A DNA stretch of 64,000 nucleotides from assembly GCA_963575745.1 (NCBI GenBank), contig CAUYUJ010022048.1:201001-265000 (forward strand), in the 5' to 3' direction. This DNA comes from Prorocentrum cordatum. Taxonomy: Eukaryota > Sar > Dinophyceae > Prorocentrales > Prorocentraceae. Both the position numbers and the translations under genes were made by a program. Of the stretch, positions 30,261 through 39,902 are shown in pieces; positions within the stretch are counted from its first letter, which is position 1; each line of letters begins with the position of its first letter. The notes under the pieces are model-generated. The model made no database searches, was not told the origin of the DNA, and worked only from the letters and a program-made list of their open reading frames with translations.

Positions 30261-31667
30261 CCAACCAAGGGAGGACAGGGGCGAGCGCGCCGGCTCCTCG
30301 GCCGCACGGGGTGCGGCACCAGCCCGCCGAAGGTGGGGGTGGCCCTATTCGGGGGAGCGTAAGACCCGGGTTTGCCGGGACTTGGGTTCGCCACCGTTTT
30401 TTGACGACCGCGCCTCGGATTTTGACGAGGAGGAGTTTCGTGGGATGTCTGCAGCGGGAGGCCTCGTCAAAATGCAGGCTCGGCCTCGTGATTTTTTTGA
30501 CGATCTCGTCGGGGATTTCCGAGTCCCCTGTACCCAGGTCTTACGTCCCCCTGATATGTTCAGGTTGGGCCCGTCCCTCTGCAGGAGGGATATTCAAGAA
30601 TAGTAAAAAAATAGTCTGGGGACTAGTCTTGGAGTACTTCGTTAAAGGCTTAACGACTTCTGCCGTCTTTCGACTCGCGCTGGAGCGGCCGCGAGTTGCT
30701 TCACCTTTCCTCGGAGATCTTTGGATTTACCCGGATTTGTTTCGATTTGCCTGGACTTATCTGGATTTACCTCGATTTATTTGCATTTACCTGGATTTTT
30801 CTGGCTCGCTCCCCTCAAGTCGATCGGCGAAAAGTCGACAAGCCCTTAGGGAGTACTTGTTGACCATGTTGAAATATATTTTGCATATGCTTCATGTTTC
30901 GCCCCAAGTCCCCCTGTATGGGGGACACGCCCGACTTGACCCCATGTCTCATCCTCGCTGCCCGTTTTCCCCTTCTCCCGCCGCGGATGCGATTTTGGGT
31001 ATGACCAATGTTCTATGCGATGGCATTATGAACAGCATTCGTAGTATTATTCCTATTATCATCATTATTATTATTGTTTTTATTATTATTATTATTATTG
31101 TTCGTTTCGGCTTGTTCGACCTTGGTGGAGTCCCATTCCCATCAGTTGGGAAGTTTGCATCTTGCATGACCGAGGATCGTCTCCCCCATCCATCTCCCCC
31201 TCCTGCCCACCCCAAGGCGTACGTCACGTTCATGGCGTTCAACATGCGCATCGAGGCCGCGTCCCGCCCCGCCGCCGCCCCCCACCGTCCGGGTCTTCTC
31301 CCTCGCACTCCCCGTTCCCCCCCCTCGGAGCCTCCGCCCGCGTGCTCCTCCTGCTGCTCCTCTGTCTCGTCGACCCCCCTATGCCTCTTTCTTCATCGCG
31401 TCGTTATCCTCTTGCGCCTCCCCCCCTCGTCCCCTTCGGTTCCCTCCCCGACCTCCTCCTCCCTATCAGTTTCACCCTCCTTCGTGCCGCCCTCAACCTC
31501 CCCCAATACTCCTCCTCGTCCTCTTCCCCCTCCTCCCTATTCAGCTCTTCCTCATCCTCTGGATCCCCGTCCCGCAAGCCTTCCGTCTCCGTCCCCTCCG
31601 TGCTCCCTTTTCTTTCAAAGACATGCCTGCTCTCCCTCCTCATTTTTTTTGACGCCTCTGCCTCCCC
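30261..31667. other. Non-coding flank of the LTR element; minisatellite and (ATT)n
   Basis: Positions 30712-30805 hold about eight degenerate TGGATTTACC-type units of 11-13 bp. Positions 31045-31110 are an ATT/ATC microsatellite. Positions 31360-31667 are strongly CT-rich and run up to the LTR insertion point. No gene was recognised. Confidence 0.5.
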
Positions 31668-31953
31668 GACTTTAAACGGAGAAGGTTAAAGGCGATATGT
31701 ATATCGAGCATGCACCGCTGCCGTGCCTGGCTCAAGCCGGGCCCGGCCTAATATGTGATTGTGCCTCATTGAGGCGCACGACTTGTATCTGAGATCGGAA
31801 AATACCTTTTCCATTGACGATGCCCCTTCTATCCTTTACTCCAGATCCCATGCTTCGTCTTGCTCTCTTGCTCATGCGATATGAGCCAAAGCCTGGGATA
31901 TGGGAGCGCCTAAGGCGGAACATATATCATGGCTTACCAGTGCGTTTTCGACT
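31668..31953 (+). repeat. 5' LTR
   Basis: Matches 52356-52641 with no net length difference. It differs at one base near 31695 and in one 11-bp patch at about 31921-31931 (TTAAAGGCGATATG versus GAGATG; ACATATATCATGG versus CACATACCTAAGG). It begins GACTTTAAACGGAGAAGG and ends GTGCGTTTTCGACT. The usual TG...CA ends are absent. It contains GGCTCAAGCCGGGCCCGGCC. The Gag reading frame is already open from ATG 31820 inside it. Confidence 0.92.
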
Positions 31954-34900
31954 TGGTAGCGGAGCTGGCTACACTCTCGTGTGGCTGGCTCTCGCTCTGA
32001 TTCCTGTAATCCACGGCACAACTTGGTGGACTACTATTACGGTGGAATACCATGTTGCGCCGGCTCTGCGAGGAGCGGAGCCAGTCCGCGATCGAGCTAG
32101 CGGGGCGACCCGCGAGCTCGAGACGCTCTCTCCTACTTCACTGCGCTACTTCACTCCCGACTTCCACCAGATGCCAATCGGCAACTCGATCGAGAACGTG
32201 GTCACCCTGCGGGGCTACCCGCAGCGGGGCCACCTGCATCCCGTGCCGGTCAGGCGCCTTACGGCTACTACGCCAGAGCCTGACAAACCACAGCCTAAAC
32301 CAATCACCGAAGCCGAGATGCACATGCACTGGATTAAGATAACTATCTTCGGCATTCTATGGGTGATAATGGGATGTGCTGTGGGATACATGCGGCAGGG
32401 GATGGACGACACGCGTACTACCGGCCCTTCGTGGGACCCAGCCGGTACTACGCCTTTTCGCGAATACGTTCGCGAAGTACATGCATGGATAAACGTAACG
32501 AGCGGCAATATGACGCCACCTCAGCAAGCTGCAGCACTACAACGTGGCCTTCAAGGCCTTGCTCGTCGTATCGCCATGCAGGTCCCCTCCCAGATCATCA
32601 ACTATGGTGTAACTGTCAACGGACAGCCAACGGATGCAGTTACTTATATACTGTACCTATTGAGCACCAAATTTGAAAATCTGGAAGATGAGCGCCAGCT
32701 CAACTCTGGCACTGCCCTTATCGACTTTCGCGTCGAAAGGGGCGAGCGAATCGACTCAGTGTTAGCTCGATTCGAGATGGCCCGTGACGCTGCTAACTCT
32801 GTTGGCTTTGTCATCCCCAACTTTCAGATCCTAACGCTGATCCTTTTCAGAGCGTTAGGCGTTGGCGCGTCACGAGCCCAACACCTGCTGGAGCCCTTTA
32901 ATCATCAGATGCCCAGAACACAAGCAGACTATGATAGGCTGCTGACCAGGATGAGGAACTACGGGCATGTTGCCGAGCGCTCTCCTGGCAACATTGCGGG
33001 TATCTTCACAGGGCACCACTCACATGCAGGTGTCTACGCCACGACTGCGGGGTCACCCGCTGGTCCTGGCGAGCCAAGTCCCTGGGCTGATCCAGCCGAT
33101 ATGCCCAACGAGGCCACTGCCTTCTTAGGGCAGACCGGCCAGGCATCGGCAGAGGCAGCTGAGGCGAACGCCTGGTCGAACTACACGCCAGGCGCCGCCT
33201 ACACTGCAAGCCCGCCCTCGGGCACAACCCTCTGGGGCCAAGCGGAGTCATCCGCTCAAGGGTCTCAGCCACCCTCTCCGTTTGAATCTGGCACTGACAC
33301 AGATACCTCATCTGACGATGAGCACAATGGCATAGTCTCTGCTGGTAATGACTATCCAGCTGATGGCACTCACCTTTCTGAACAACAAAGAGCGGAAACC
33401 GCTTTTATGGCTTATCGCAAATCCAAACGCCGTTGGAGGCGCTTCATGAAGAAATCAGTCAGAAAAGTGAGACGTGCAGTACGCCGACATGTCAAACGAT
33501 ATGGAAAGGGTCGTGGCAAAGGGGGTCGCAGACGTCGCATGCATGGTAGGGGTATTACTGCTTTCCTCACGTCCTTAACTGATATAGTTTTTGAAGAAGT
33601 TCTTATCGGAGGCAAAGGTCGGGGTCACAGGCGGACCTCTGGTAAGGGAAAAGGGCGGAGGGGCAACCCTAGGGACGCTTCTGGCAATACTATGAAGTGT
33701 CATACATGCGGTAGTACAGAGCATTTGCGCGATCAATGCCCGAAAGGGAAAGGAAAGGGATCCGTACATTTGGCTCAAAACTCTTTTATGGATGACATAG
33801 ACTACATTGACTACGAGTTTTACGTCAATCCAGAAGCGGCTCCCGCCGCGGGCTCCTCCACGTACTACGCGACGGCCCGCTGCGCTGATGTGACCGTAGC
33901 CCTGGAAGAGTACGCGGTGACCCTCTTCGACGAGTTCCACGGCTGGGACGAAGTCGACGAGGTCGCGTTCAATGCCTGGTTCGGTCTTCCAGCGGGGCCA
34001 CCCGCCGACGACGAGATCTCCGAAGCTGAGACCGTCCCGGCGACCGAGGAGGAGCTCGCCGCCGCGCTGGCACCGCAGGTGATTGGCATGCCGTTGCTGC
34101 TAGATCTTCCGCGAGCTGGCTCGGAAGCGGGAGACGCTGACGACGAAATGCGGGGCCATCCCGCTTATTCTGACTCTGAAGAGGCCGAAGAGGACCATAA
34201 GGACATGCTCCAAGAGCAGGTCGCAGAAGCGATCCAGCTCCTGAGTGCGCCAGCACATCAGCAGATAACCATGAACGACCTGCTGTCGCGCCCAGGGGCC
34301 GCAAGGCTGCGTCCATACCTGGATTCGGACATGTCGGCACCTCAGATGCTGACAGCACTCCAGGTCCTAGCGGGGTCACCCGCCGAAGTGGCGCCAGCCG
34401 CGGCAGCGGGGCCACCCGCTTGGTCTATGGACGTATGCATGCAGGGCTGCGACCAGATGAACCTCAACGACCTCACGATGGAGCAGCTAAACGACATCGG
34501 GTACTTCCGAAGCCCGCATCAGCACGTATTCATGGTCCAGGACAGCTCAGAGGACTCGGAGGACATGCGCCATGCCAAGAAGAACAGACGACCATCGCCT
34601 CCCCGAGACTCAGAGCATGAAGATGAAAGGCCCATGGAACGTGGCAGCGCGTCAGCGGGGCCAGCCCGCAGGAGGGGCCGTTCAGCTCCACGACGCCCTA
34701 CACGTGATGCATCTGGCTACCCGCACAGCACGGGGCACTCCGTAGGTGTATCCGCTCAGTACGTGCCGGAGTGGTACATCAATTGGTACCCCGGCTACTC
34801 AATGGACGTGATCCGCCACTGGTATTCTAAGGAGTACTGCACCAAACGGGACGAATCTGGCATGATAATACGTACCAAGGGTGGCAACACTAAAACGCCA

Positions 34901-37003
34901 GAGGCTCGGGACAAAAGGGCTAAGAAACAGGAGATCATCAACGATCGCAAGACATACAGGGAACAAGTATGTCAATGCGAGCCCTTCAAAGGTCACATGC
35001 GCAGCTGTCCAATGGACCGCCCCTCCAGGAGTCCTCATCGCGGTGAGACCCCCTGGAATTGGTCTCATGGAGATGACGCTGGCAACGTCCATGATCCTAA
35101 CAAGAAGGTCCCTGGAGGAGGAAAGCGCATTACTGAAGCCGATCGCGTCCCTATGACCGAGGAGGTTGCTAACACTGTCAGGGAAAATTGGGAACAGCTT
35201 CCCAATGACCATCGCCTCAAGGAACGGAACCGCCGATTCCATAAAGAGGCGGGGCCACCCGCAGAATCCAGCGGAGAAGCGGGGTCACCCGCAGACGCGG
35301 CGCCAGCTGCTGGGTCCGCGGACGAAGAGTGGATAGCTGTTGCATCTGCTGCCGGATCTGCCGCCGGCACTGACCAAACCGAACTGAATGAAGAATGGGC
35401 GGCGGAAGACGGCTCAGAGAATCCATTCCCTGATGGATGCGCCTGCTGGTACTACAGCTCCTCGGCGCAGAAGTGGTTTTGCACGAGGGTAATTCACCGC
35501 CACGAAAATGGCAAGTACAAGCTGGCCATAAAAGGTACTGCCGACATCGACCAGATGAGGCAGATCATCCATGATCATGGCCAGCCAGAAGGTCCTCCTA
35601 AAGACCCTCCTGGTCCACAACCAGGCAAGGGCAGCAGACCACCTCCAAGACCTGAAGCCGACTCCTTGTCTTCACCGTCTCCTGCAAAGAGGCATCCTTC
35701 CGAGAGCCCCGAAGGCGCACAGGGGCGTGCGAAGGCCAGAGGGATCGCCAAGAAGGACGACCCTGAGCAGGGAGAGCCTACCGGCCCGTCCGCGACGGAG
35801 AGGAGGAAGGCTTTTGCTGGACCATCAACCCCGATGCCACCGGCTGCCCACGGCGATGTCAAGGACGAAGTTCGCGACCAGCCTAAGGCAGCCTTCCGAG
35901 GTGACTGGACTCCGACTCTGCATCAGCCGCGCCATGCACCACGACCAGGTTCGGCACGAATGAAAGCACAGCCGAAGCCCGAGGCTGGGATGAGGTCGGC
36001 GCGGGCGGAGGCAGCCGCCAAAGCTAAGGAGGACAAGGGCTCTGCGGGGCCACCTGCTAAAGCGGCGCCAGCTGCAGCAGCGGGGCCACCCGCGCGTCGG
36101 CAACAAGCGTCGTCTGTTCTCACGAACATCCCTCTGGGAGCCATTGAATATTGGCAAGGCATTGAAGGCAATGGCCCGAGACGCACCATAAACCCACGAG
36201 TCACTCGAGATGATACAGATCGATACGAGGTCATTAATTGCCCGGATCGTCGTAACTTCGAGTGCCGTAACGATTGGGAACGTGAACAACAAGCCGTGGG
36301 AAATATGTTGCGGGACAGGCCGCCATTGCGCGTCGCGCAGCACAGGGCAGAGCTCATGAAGGTCATGGAGAAGTTTGACACTGATCCGACTCTGCCGCGC
36401 GACTGGCAAATGACCAAGGTGTCAATATGGTTCTCTACAGCCCTACGCCATAGTCCGTATTGGAAAGATGGATTCAGCCGACACTTCGAAAAGATTAACA
36501 CTTTCGATCCATTCGATGGCTGGGTTGTTGTTGACGATTTGCTGACAAACTGGACTGAAAACGATCAGTGGAAAGGCTACCGGGACATGCATGATGTGCT
36601 GATCAAGGGCAACCCTCACTGTTCATACGTGTACTGGGTGTTGCTAAACTGCTGCGAGATGATCGACAATCATGGTATGCAGAAGGGCAGGCTCCAGATG
36701 AACTGCGTCGAGGATAGCATGAAGCTACCTCCCAGATTCCGACCAACGGCGCGCAGGCCACAATACTTCATCAGAGCCACGAACGGCCATAGCAGCCCAG
36801 GCATCCACTGCCCCGAGTCGCTCTATAAACCGATCACAACATGGATGAAGGAACCAGATGACCCAGTATACTTCATCCACGGGACACAGTGGGAACATGT
36901 CAAGGGCATCCTTGATAATGGCCTCTCATGCCTCGCACATGGCAACCCTAAGGGGCAGGGGGGGCGCCAGTTCGTACACGGCTGCCCCATACCTCCCGGG
37001 TGA
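31820..37003 (+). CDS. Gag-like polyprotein with CCHC knuckle and N-terminal two-thirds of a Tpt1/KptA-like RNA 2'-phosphotransferase
   Basis: The frame is open from ATG 31820 (inside the LTR) to TGA 37001-37003, about 1,727 codons. Two hydrophobic segments (TLVWLALALIPVIHGTTWW near residue 52; ITIFGILWVIMGCAVGYM near 173) could be membrane anchors. Residues 212-394 look like a Gag capsid region. A basic tract then a CCHC knuckle (KCHTCGSTEHLRDQCP, near residue 627) follow. The middle is Ala/Pro-rich and unassigned. From about residue 1515 come Tpt1 hallmarks: ALRHSP, DGWVVVDDLL, IRATNGHS, YFIHGTQWEHVKGILDNGL and GGRQFVHG. These carry the family's Arg-His, Arg and Arg/His catalytic positions (R1543/H1544, R1653, the Arg before FVH). 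Tpt1 removes the 2'-phosphate left by RNA ligation, using NAD+. The domain continues in the +1 frame after the stop. Confidence 0.85.
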   Translation: MPLLSFTPDPMLRLALLLMRYEPKPGIWERLRRNIYHGLPVRFRLGSGAGYTLVWLALALIPVIHGTTWWTTITVEYHVAPALRGAEPVRDRASGATRELETLSPTSLRYFTPDFHQMPIGNSIENVVTLRGYPQRGHLHPVPVRRLTATTPEPDKPQPKPITEAEMHMHWIKITIFGILWVIMGCAVGYMRQGMDDTRTTGPSWDPAGTTPFREYVREVHAWINVTSGNMTPPQQAAALQRGLQGLARRIAMQVPSQIINYGVTVNGQPTDAVTYILYLLSTKFENLEDERQLNSGTALIDFRVERGERIDSVLARFEMARDAANSVGFVIPNFQILTLILFRALGVGASRAQHLLEPFNHQMPRTQADYDRLLTRMRNYGHVAERSPGNIAGIFTGHHSHAGVYATTAGSPAGPGEPSPWADPADMPNEATAFLGQTGQASAEAAEANAWSNYTPGAAYTASPPSGTTLWGQAESSAQGSQPPSPFESGTDTDTSSDDEHNGIVSAGNDYPADGTHLSEQQRAETAFMAYRKSKRRWRRFMKKSVRKVRRAVRRHVKRYGKGRGKGGRRRRMHGRGITAFLTSLTDIVFEEVLIGGKGRGHRRTSGKGKGRRGNPRDASGNTMKCHTCGSTEHLRDQCPKGKGKGSVHLAQNSFMDDIDYIDYEFYVNPEAAPAAGSSTYYATARCADVTVALEEYAVTLFDEFHGWDEVDEVAFNAWFGLPAGPPADDEISEAETVPATEEELAAALAPQVIGMPLLLDLPRAGSEAGDADDEMRGHPAYSDSEEAEEDHKDMLQEQVAEAIQLLSAPAHQQITMNDLLSRPGAARLRPYLDSDMSAPQMLTALQVLAGSPAEVAPAAAAGPPAWSMDVCMQGCDQMNLNDLTMEQLNDIGYFRSPHQHVFMVQDSSEDSEDMRHAKKNRRPSPPRDSEHEDERPMERGSASAGPARRRGRSAPRRPTRDASGYPHSTGHSVGVSAQYVPEWYINWYPGYSMDVIRHWYSKEYCTKRDESGMIIRTKGGNTKTPEARDKRAKKQEIINDRKTYREQVCQCEPFKGHMRSCPMDRPSRSPHRGETPWNWSHGDDAGNVHDPNKKVPGGGKRITEADRVPMTEEVANTVRENWEQLPNDHRLKERNRRFHKEAGPPAESSGEAGSPADAAPAAGSADEEWIAVASAAGSAAGTDQTELNEEWAAEDGSENPFPDGCACWYYSSSAQKWFCTRVIHRHENGKYKLAIKGTADIDQMRQIIHDHGQPEGPPKDPPGPQPGKGSRPPPRPEADSLSSPSPAKRHPSESPEGAQGRAKARGIAKKDDPEQGEPTGPSATERRKAFAGPSTPMPPAAHGDVKDEVRDQPKAAFRGDWTPTLHQPRHAPRPGSARMKAQPKPEAGMRSARAEAAAKAKEDKGSAGPPAKAAPAAAAGPPARRQQASSVLTNIPLGAIEYWQGIEGNGPRRTINPRVTRDDTDRYEVINCPDRRNFECRNDWEREQQAVGNMLRDRPPLRVAQHRAELMKVMEKFDTDPTLPRDWQMTKVSIWFSTALRHSPYWKDGFSRHFEKINTFDPFDGWVVVDDLLTNWTENDQWKGYRDMHDVLIKGNPHCSYVYWVLLNCCEMIDNHGMQKGRLQMNCVEDSMKLPPRFRPTARRPQYFIRATNGHSSPGIHCPESLYKPITTWMKEPDDPVYFIHGTQWEHVKGILDNGLSCLAHGNPKGQGGRQFVHGCPIPPG
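31954..31965 (+). other. Primer-binding site, initiator Met-tRNA type
   Basis: TGGTAGCGGAGC begins at the first base after the LTR. It resembles the complement of the 3' end of eukaryotic initiator methionine tRNA (TGGTAGCAGA), with one mismatch in the first ten bases. This is the usual primer of copia-type elements. Confidence 0.75.
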
Positions 37004-39902
37004 CCCGAGGATTCAGTCGGGCATCCGTCCTGACTCTGAGGTGCTTATCTTCTGCAGCATCCGCAAGATGTTGTCCAGCGGCTTTTCTCTATGGAGGTCA
37101 GCGAATGACATCGTCATGACACGGGGCCACGACGGCCGCATACCGCCCGATCATATCCTCCAGATTGTGAGCATTGCAAAATATCGGGTCGGTGAAGCCT
37201 GGAGCAATCCGCTGGCTTATGACAAGTCGCGGAGGCGGGGCCAACCCGCAGACAAGATTCGCACCGATGATTACCTGCCACTTAAATTATGTGACAGAAC
37301 TCTGGGTGTGATGGAAGATCACGCCATGTACCTAAAGGGCTGGACTAAGACGGGCGGTCGCCCATTCAATCTGACCATGACCGAGCAAGATGTTGCTCCA
37401 CGACCGTACCTCACACAGACAGTCCTCATGATAAATGCCCAGGAAGACGAGGTCATGCCTGAGGCGGGGCCACCCGCAGGAGCGGGGGCACCCGCGGCAG
37501 ACACCTCGGATGGTTCATGGCAGCAAGTGGTCACGCCAGTAGCCGCGGTAGCATCTCCTTGGAGGCCGGACCAGCAGACATGGGTCCAGGCCCTCAACAG
37601 CTACCTGTCACCAGCCGACGTTTCTGGACTGACCGATCAGCTATATCGTGCTGACCCGTGGGCAGTGCATACAGGTATCCAAGACGCACAGCAGAGGAAC
37701 CTGCGCACTCCTGCGGGGCCACCAGGCGCCCTAGGACCACAGCCACAACGCCCTCCGCAGCAGGCTGGAGGTGCGAGGTTTGTCCCTATGGGCGGCTCCG
37801 ATGGTGGCTCGCCGTTCCGGACTCCGCCGTCTGAAACGAGCGAGAACAGCTTGTGGCAAAGACTCCAGGCGATTCGCGGCAATCCAGCACTCGCGGCAGC
37901 ACTCCAAGCAACCACTCCCTTTGGCACTCCGAGGGGTAGTGAAGGAGGAGTGGCTGCGGGGTCACCCGCCGAGCGAACGCCCGCGGAGCCACCCGCTCAA
38001 GCGGGGCCACCCGCTGACGGACAGCAAAGTTCAGACTGCGAACGTCGGGCAGCCAACTTAAGAGCACAGGCTACTTTTCTGCAGCAACAAGCTGATAGAG
38101 TGCCCAGCCTGTTGCGGAACCGCAACATAGATGTTACGAATCATGGCGACTTTCGACCTCTCTGGAGTTGGACTTCTGAAGATGCTCCAAATGCTGATCC
38201 CACGAATCCATATCGACAGGTGTTTATTCCAGGAATAGCATCACACCCGATATATGGATGGGACAATCACGGTCCAGCAGAGGCGCAGGCCATGGACGCG
38301 CCGATGTACCCGGAGTACTACGCGCAGATGAATAACACTCCTATGATTGCGGGGCCACCTGCGAACGAATACACTCGGAACCTAGCTAATGAGATGTTTC
38401 GTTTGCAGTTTACACGAGCGGTCGATGCGCAGTCTATGCCGCACTACGCCTACATGCCCACGCCGACGGACCCCGAGACCATAGTTCAGCCAGCTGGTCT
38501 CGCGGTGCCAGCCGCTATGGGCAGCATGCCAGACTACATCCGCGACGTGCACAACACGCAGCAAGCGATACTGGCACCCAGGCAGCAGGCTCGGGACAAC
38601 ACCAGGCTGCGCCAACAACGCGCGATCCAGAGAAGGATTGAGCGCGAGGCCCAAGCGGGGACACCCGCAGAAGCGGGGCCACCCGCTGAACGGCCAGACA
38701 GACGGTCGCCACCGACGCCATATCGGGAGGGCGAAACCACTTTCGAGCGCCAAGCTCGGACTCGCCCTGACGTGCCTGCTCCAGTCATTTCAGAGTACAA
38801 CTTCACTCAGTGCCCAATCTGCATGGACAACTACGAAATGGGCACTACAGTGTGGAGACTGGCGTGCGGGCACTTCTTTCACGACATATGCTGGGACCGT
38901 GTTGCACAGCAGCACGTCCGCAATCAGCGGCCAGGTGCGCCGAATGAGGCCCCCTGTGCCGTATGTCGTGGACCGGGCATAGTGATAGCACACTTCCCGT
39001 ATGCTGGACAGCGCGATGCTGAGTCGGACCAAGCGCGCCAGCAGGAAAGGTACGTTGCAGATGCCCGAGAAATGCGTCGGTTACGCGAAGCAGTGGAGGC
39101 ACTGGAGGCTCGAGTCGCACTATCGGCGGAGCCATCCGCACGTGCCCCAGCTGCACAGGCATGCCCCTGGCCAGCGCCAGAACAAGGCATTCAGATGCCG
39201 ATCCTGTCCACGCTCCGAGCGCAGGAGCCCCCAGCTGCGGGGCCACCCGCTGAAGCGGCTCCCGCCGCCCAAGCGGGGCCACCCGCAAATGGACCTCCAA
39301 ACCCAGGTTTCCTGAGGACCATGGAGGCCAACATCAGGCGGAGTGGCAGGAGCGGAGGCGGGATCCGGAGGCCGACTGGATCAACCAGGAACTCTCGAGT
39401 GGCAAGCCCGGTCAGCGCCAGAAGCCGGGCAAGCGCTGAGAGCGCAGAGGCAGCCCAGTTTCATGCCACGTTCATGATTGACACAGAGGGGCTGACCTAC
39501 GCGCGTGACGATACTGACACGCTGCCACCAGGAGGCGAATGGATGTCTACGCTATCTGCAAACTATTGGGTCCTCCAGCAGGAACCGATTACTGTGGAGG
39601 AGCGCCGCCAGTATGCGCAGATGTGGTGCACCGAGCTGACCATGAGTCAATGGGTTCTTGAACAGCGCCTGTTGAGGGGTACACTCGGATCGCAGATCAC
39701 GTACCACACTTACGACCACACTGGCGTACAGGTCGCTCTTGCAGCGCGCAATGGGACATTCTTTCCTGATGAAGATGGTATGCCCTGTATCTCGTTCATG
39801 CTGGACATTGGTTCTAATGTGAACATCATTGGATCCAACACGGCGCGGACCTTCCAGGAGATATGGCCAGGTTCAACTACCGACCTGCCATCTGCACCCT
39901 GA
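36858..39902 (+). CDS. Polyprotein part 2: C-terminal Tpt1 segment, RING-H2 finger, start of aspartic protease
   Basis: The meaningful sequence begins near 36990, where DPRIQSGIRPDSEVLIF and LWRSANDIVMTRG with DGRIPPDHI supply the missing C-terminal strands of the Tpt1 fold (37005-37180). An Ala/Pro-rich region rich in AGPPA units follows. A RING-H2 finger lies at 38811-38970: C-P-I-C, then C-G-H-F-F-H-D-I-C, then C-A-V-C (C3H2C3 spacing, E3 ubiquitin-ligase type). At 39795-39835 comes ISFMLDIGSNVNIIG, a retropepsin-like active site with D-I-G in place of D-S/T-G. The frame then ends at TGA 39900-39902 and the protease continues in the next frame. The start codon is not meaningful; the part is probably translated as an extension of the preceding frame. 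Confidence 0.83.
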   Translation: MTQYTSSTGHSGNMSRASLIMASHASHMATLRGRGGASSYTAAPYLPGDPRIQSGIRPDSEVLIFCSIRKMLSSGFSLWRSANDIVMTRGHDGRIPPDHILQIVSIAKYRVGEAWSNPLAYDKSRRRGQPADKIRTDDYLPLKLCDRTLGVMEDHAMYLKGWTKTGGRPFNLTMTEQDVAPRPYLTQTVLMINAQEDEVMPEAGPPAGAGAPAADTSDGSWQQVVTPVAAVASPWRPDQQTWVQALNSYLSPADVSGLTDQLYRADPWAVHTGIQDAQQRNLRTPAGPPGALGPQPQRPPQQAGGARFVPMGGSDGGSPFRTPPSETSENSLWQRLQAIRGNPALAAALQATTPFGTPRGSEGGVAAGSPAERTPAEPPAQAGPPADGQQSSDCERRAANLRAQATFLQQQADRVPSLLRNRNIDVTNHGDFRPLWSWTSEDAPNADPTNPYRQVFIPGIASHPIYGWDNHGPAEAQAMDAPMYPEYYAQMNNTPMIAGPPANEYTRNLANEMFRLQFTRAVDAQSMPHYAYMPTPTDPETIVQPAGLAVPAAMGSMPDYIRDVHNTQQAILAPRQQARDNTRLRQQRAIQRRIEREAQAGTPAEAGPPAERPDRRSPPTPYREGETTFERQARTRPDVPAPVISEYNFTQCPICMDNYEMGTTVWRLACGHFFHDICWDRVAQQHVRNQRPGAPNEAPCAVCRGPGIVIAHFPYAGQRDAESDQARQQERYVADAREMRRLREAVEALEARVALSAEPSARAPAAQACPWPAPEQGIQMPILSTLRAQEPPAAGPPAEAAPAAQAGPPANGPPNPGFLRTMEANIRRSGRSGGGIRRPTGSTRNSRVASPVSARSRASAESAEAAQFHATFMIDTEGLTYARDDTDTLPPGGEWMSTLSANYWVLQQEPITVEERRQYAQMWCTELTMSQWVLEQRLLRGTLGSQITYHTYDHTGVQVALAARNGTFFPDEDGMPCISFMLDIGSNVNIIGSNTARTFQEIWPGSTTDLPSAP

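Noticed and set aside
31708-31790. TGGCTCAAG in the LTR as a spliced-leader relict
   Set aside because: Only the last 9 bases agree with the DinoSL; the upstream 13 bases do not match, so it is explained by chance.
36357-37185. Tpt1 similarity as a host TPT1 gene unrelated to the element
   Set aside because: It is in one continuous frame with the Gag/CCHC region upstream and, after one frame change, with the RING and protease downstream, and the AGPPA micro-hairpins lie on both sides of it.
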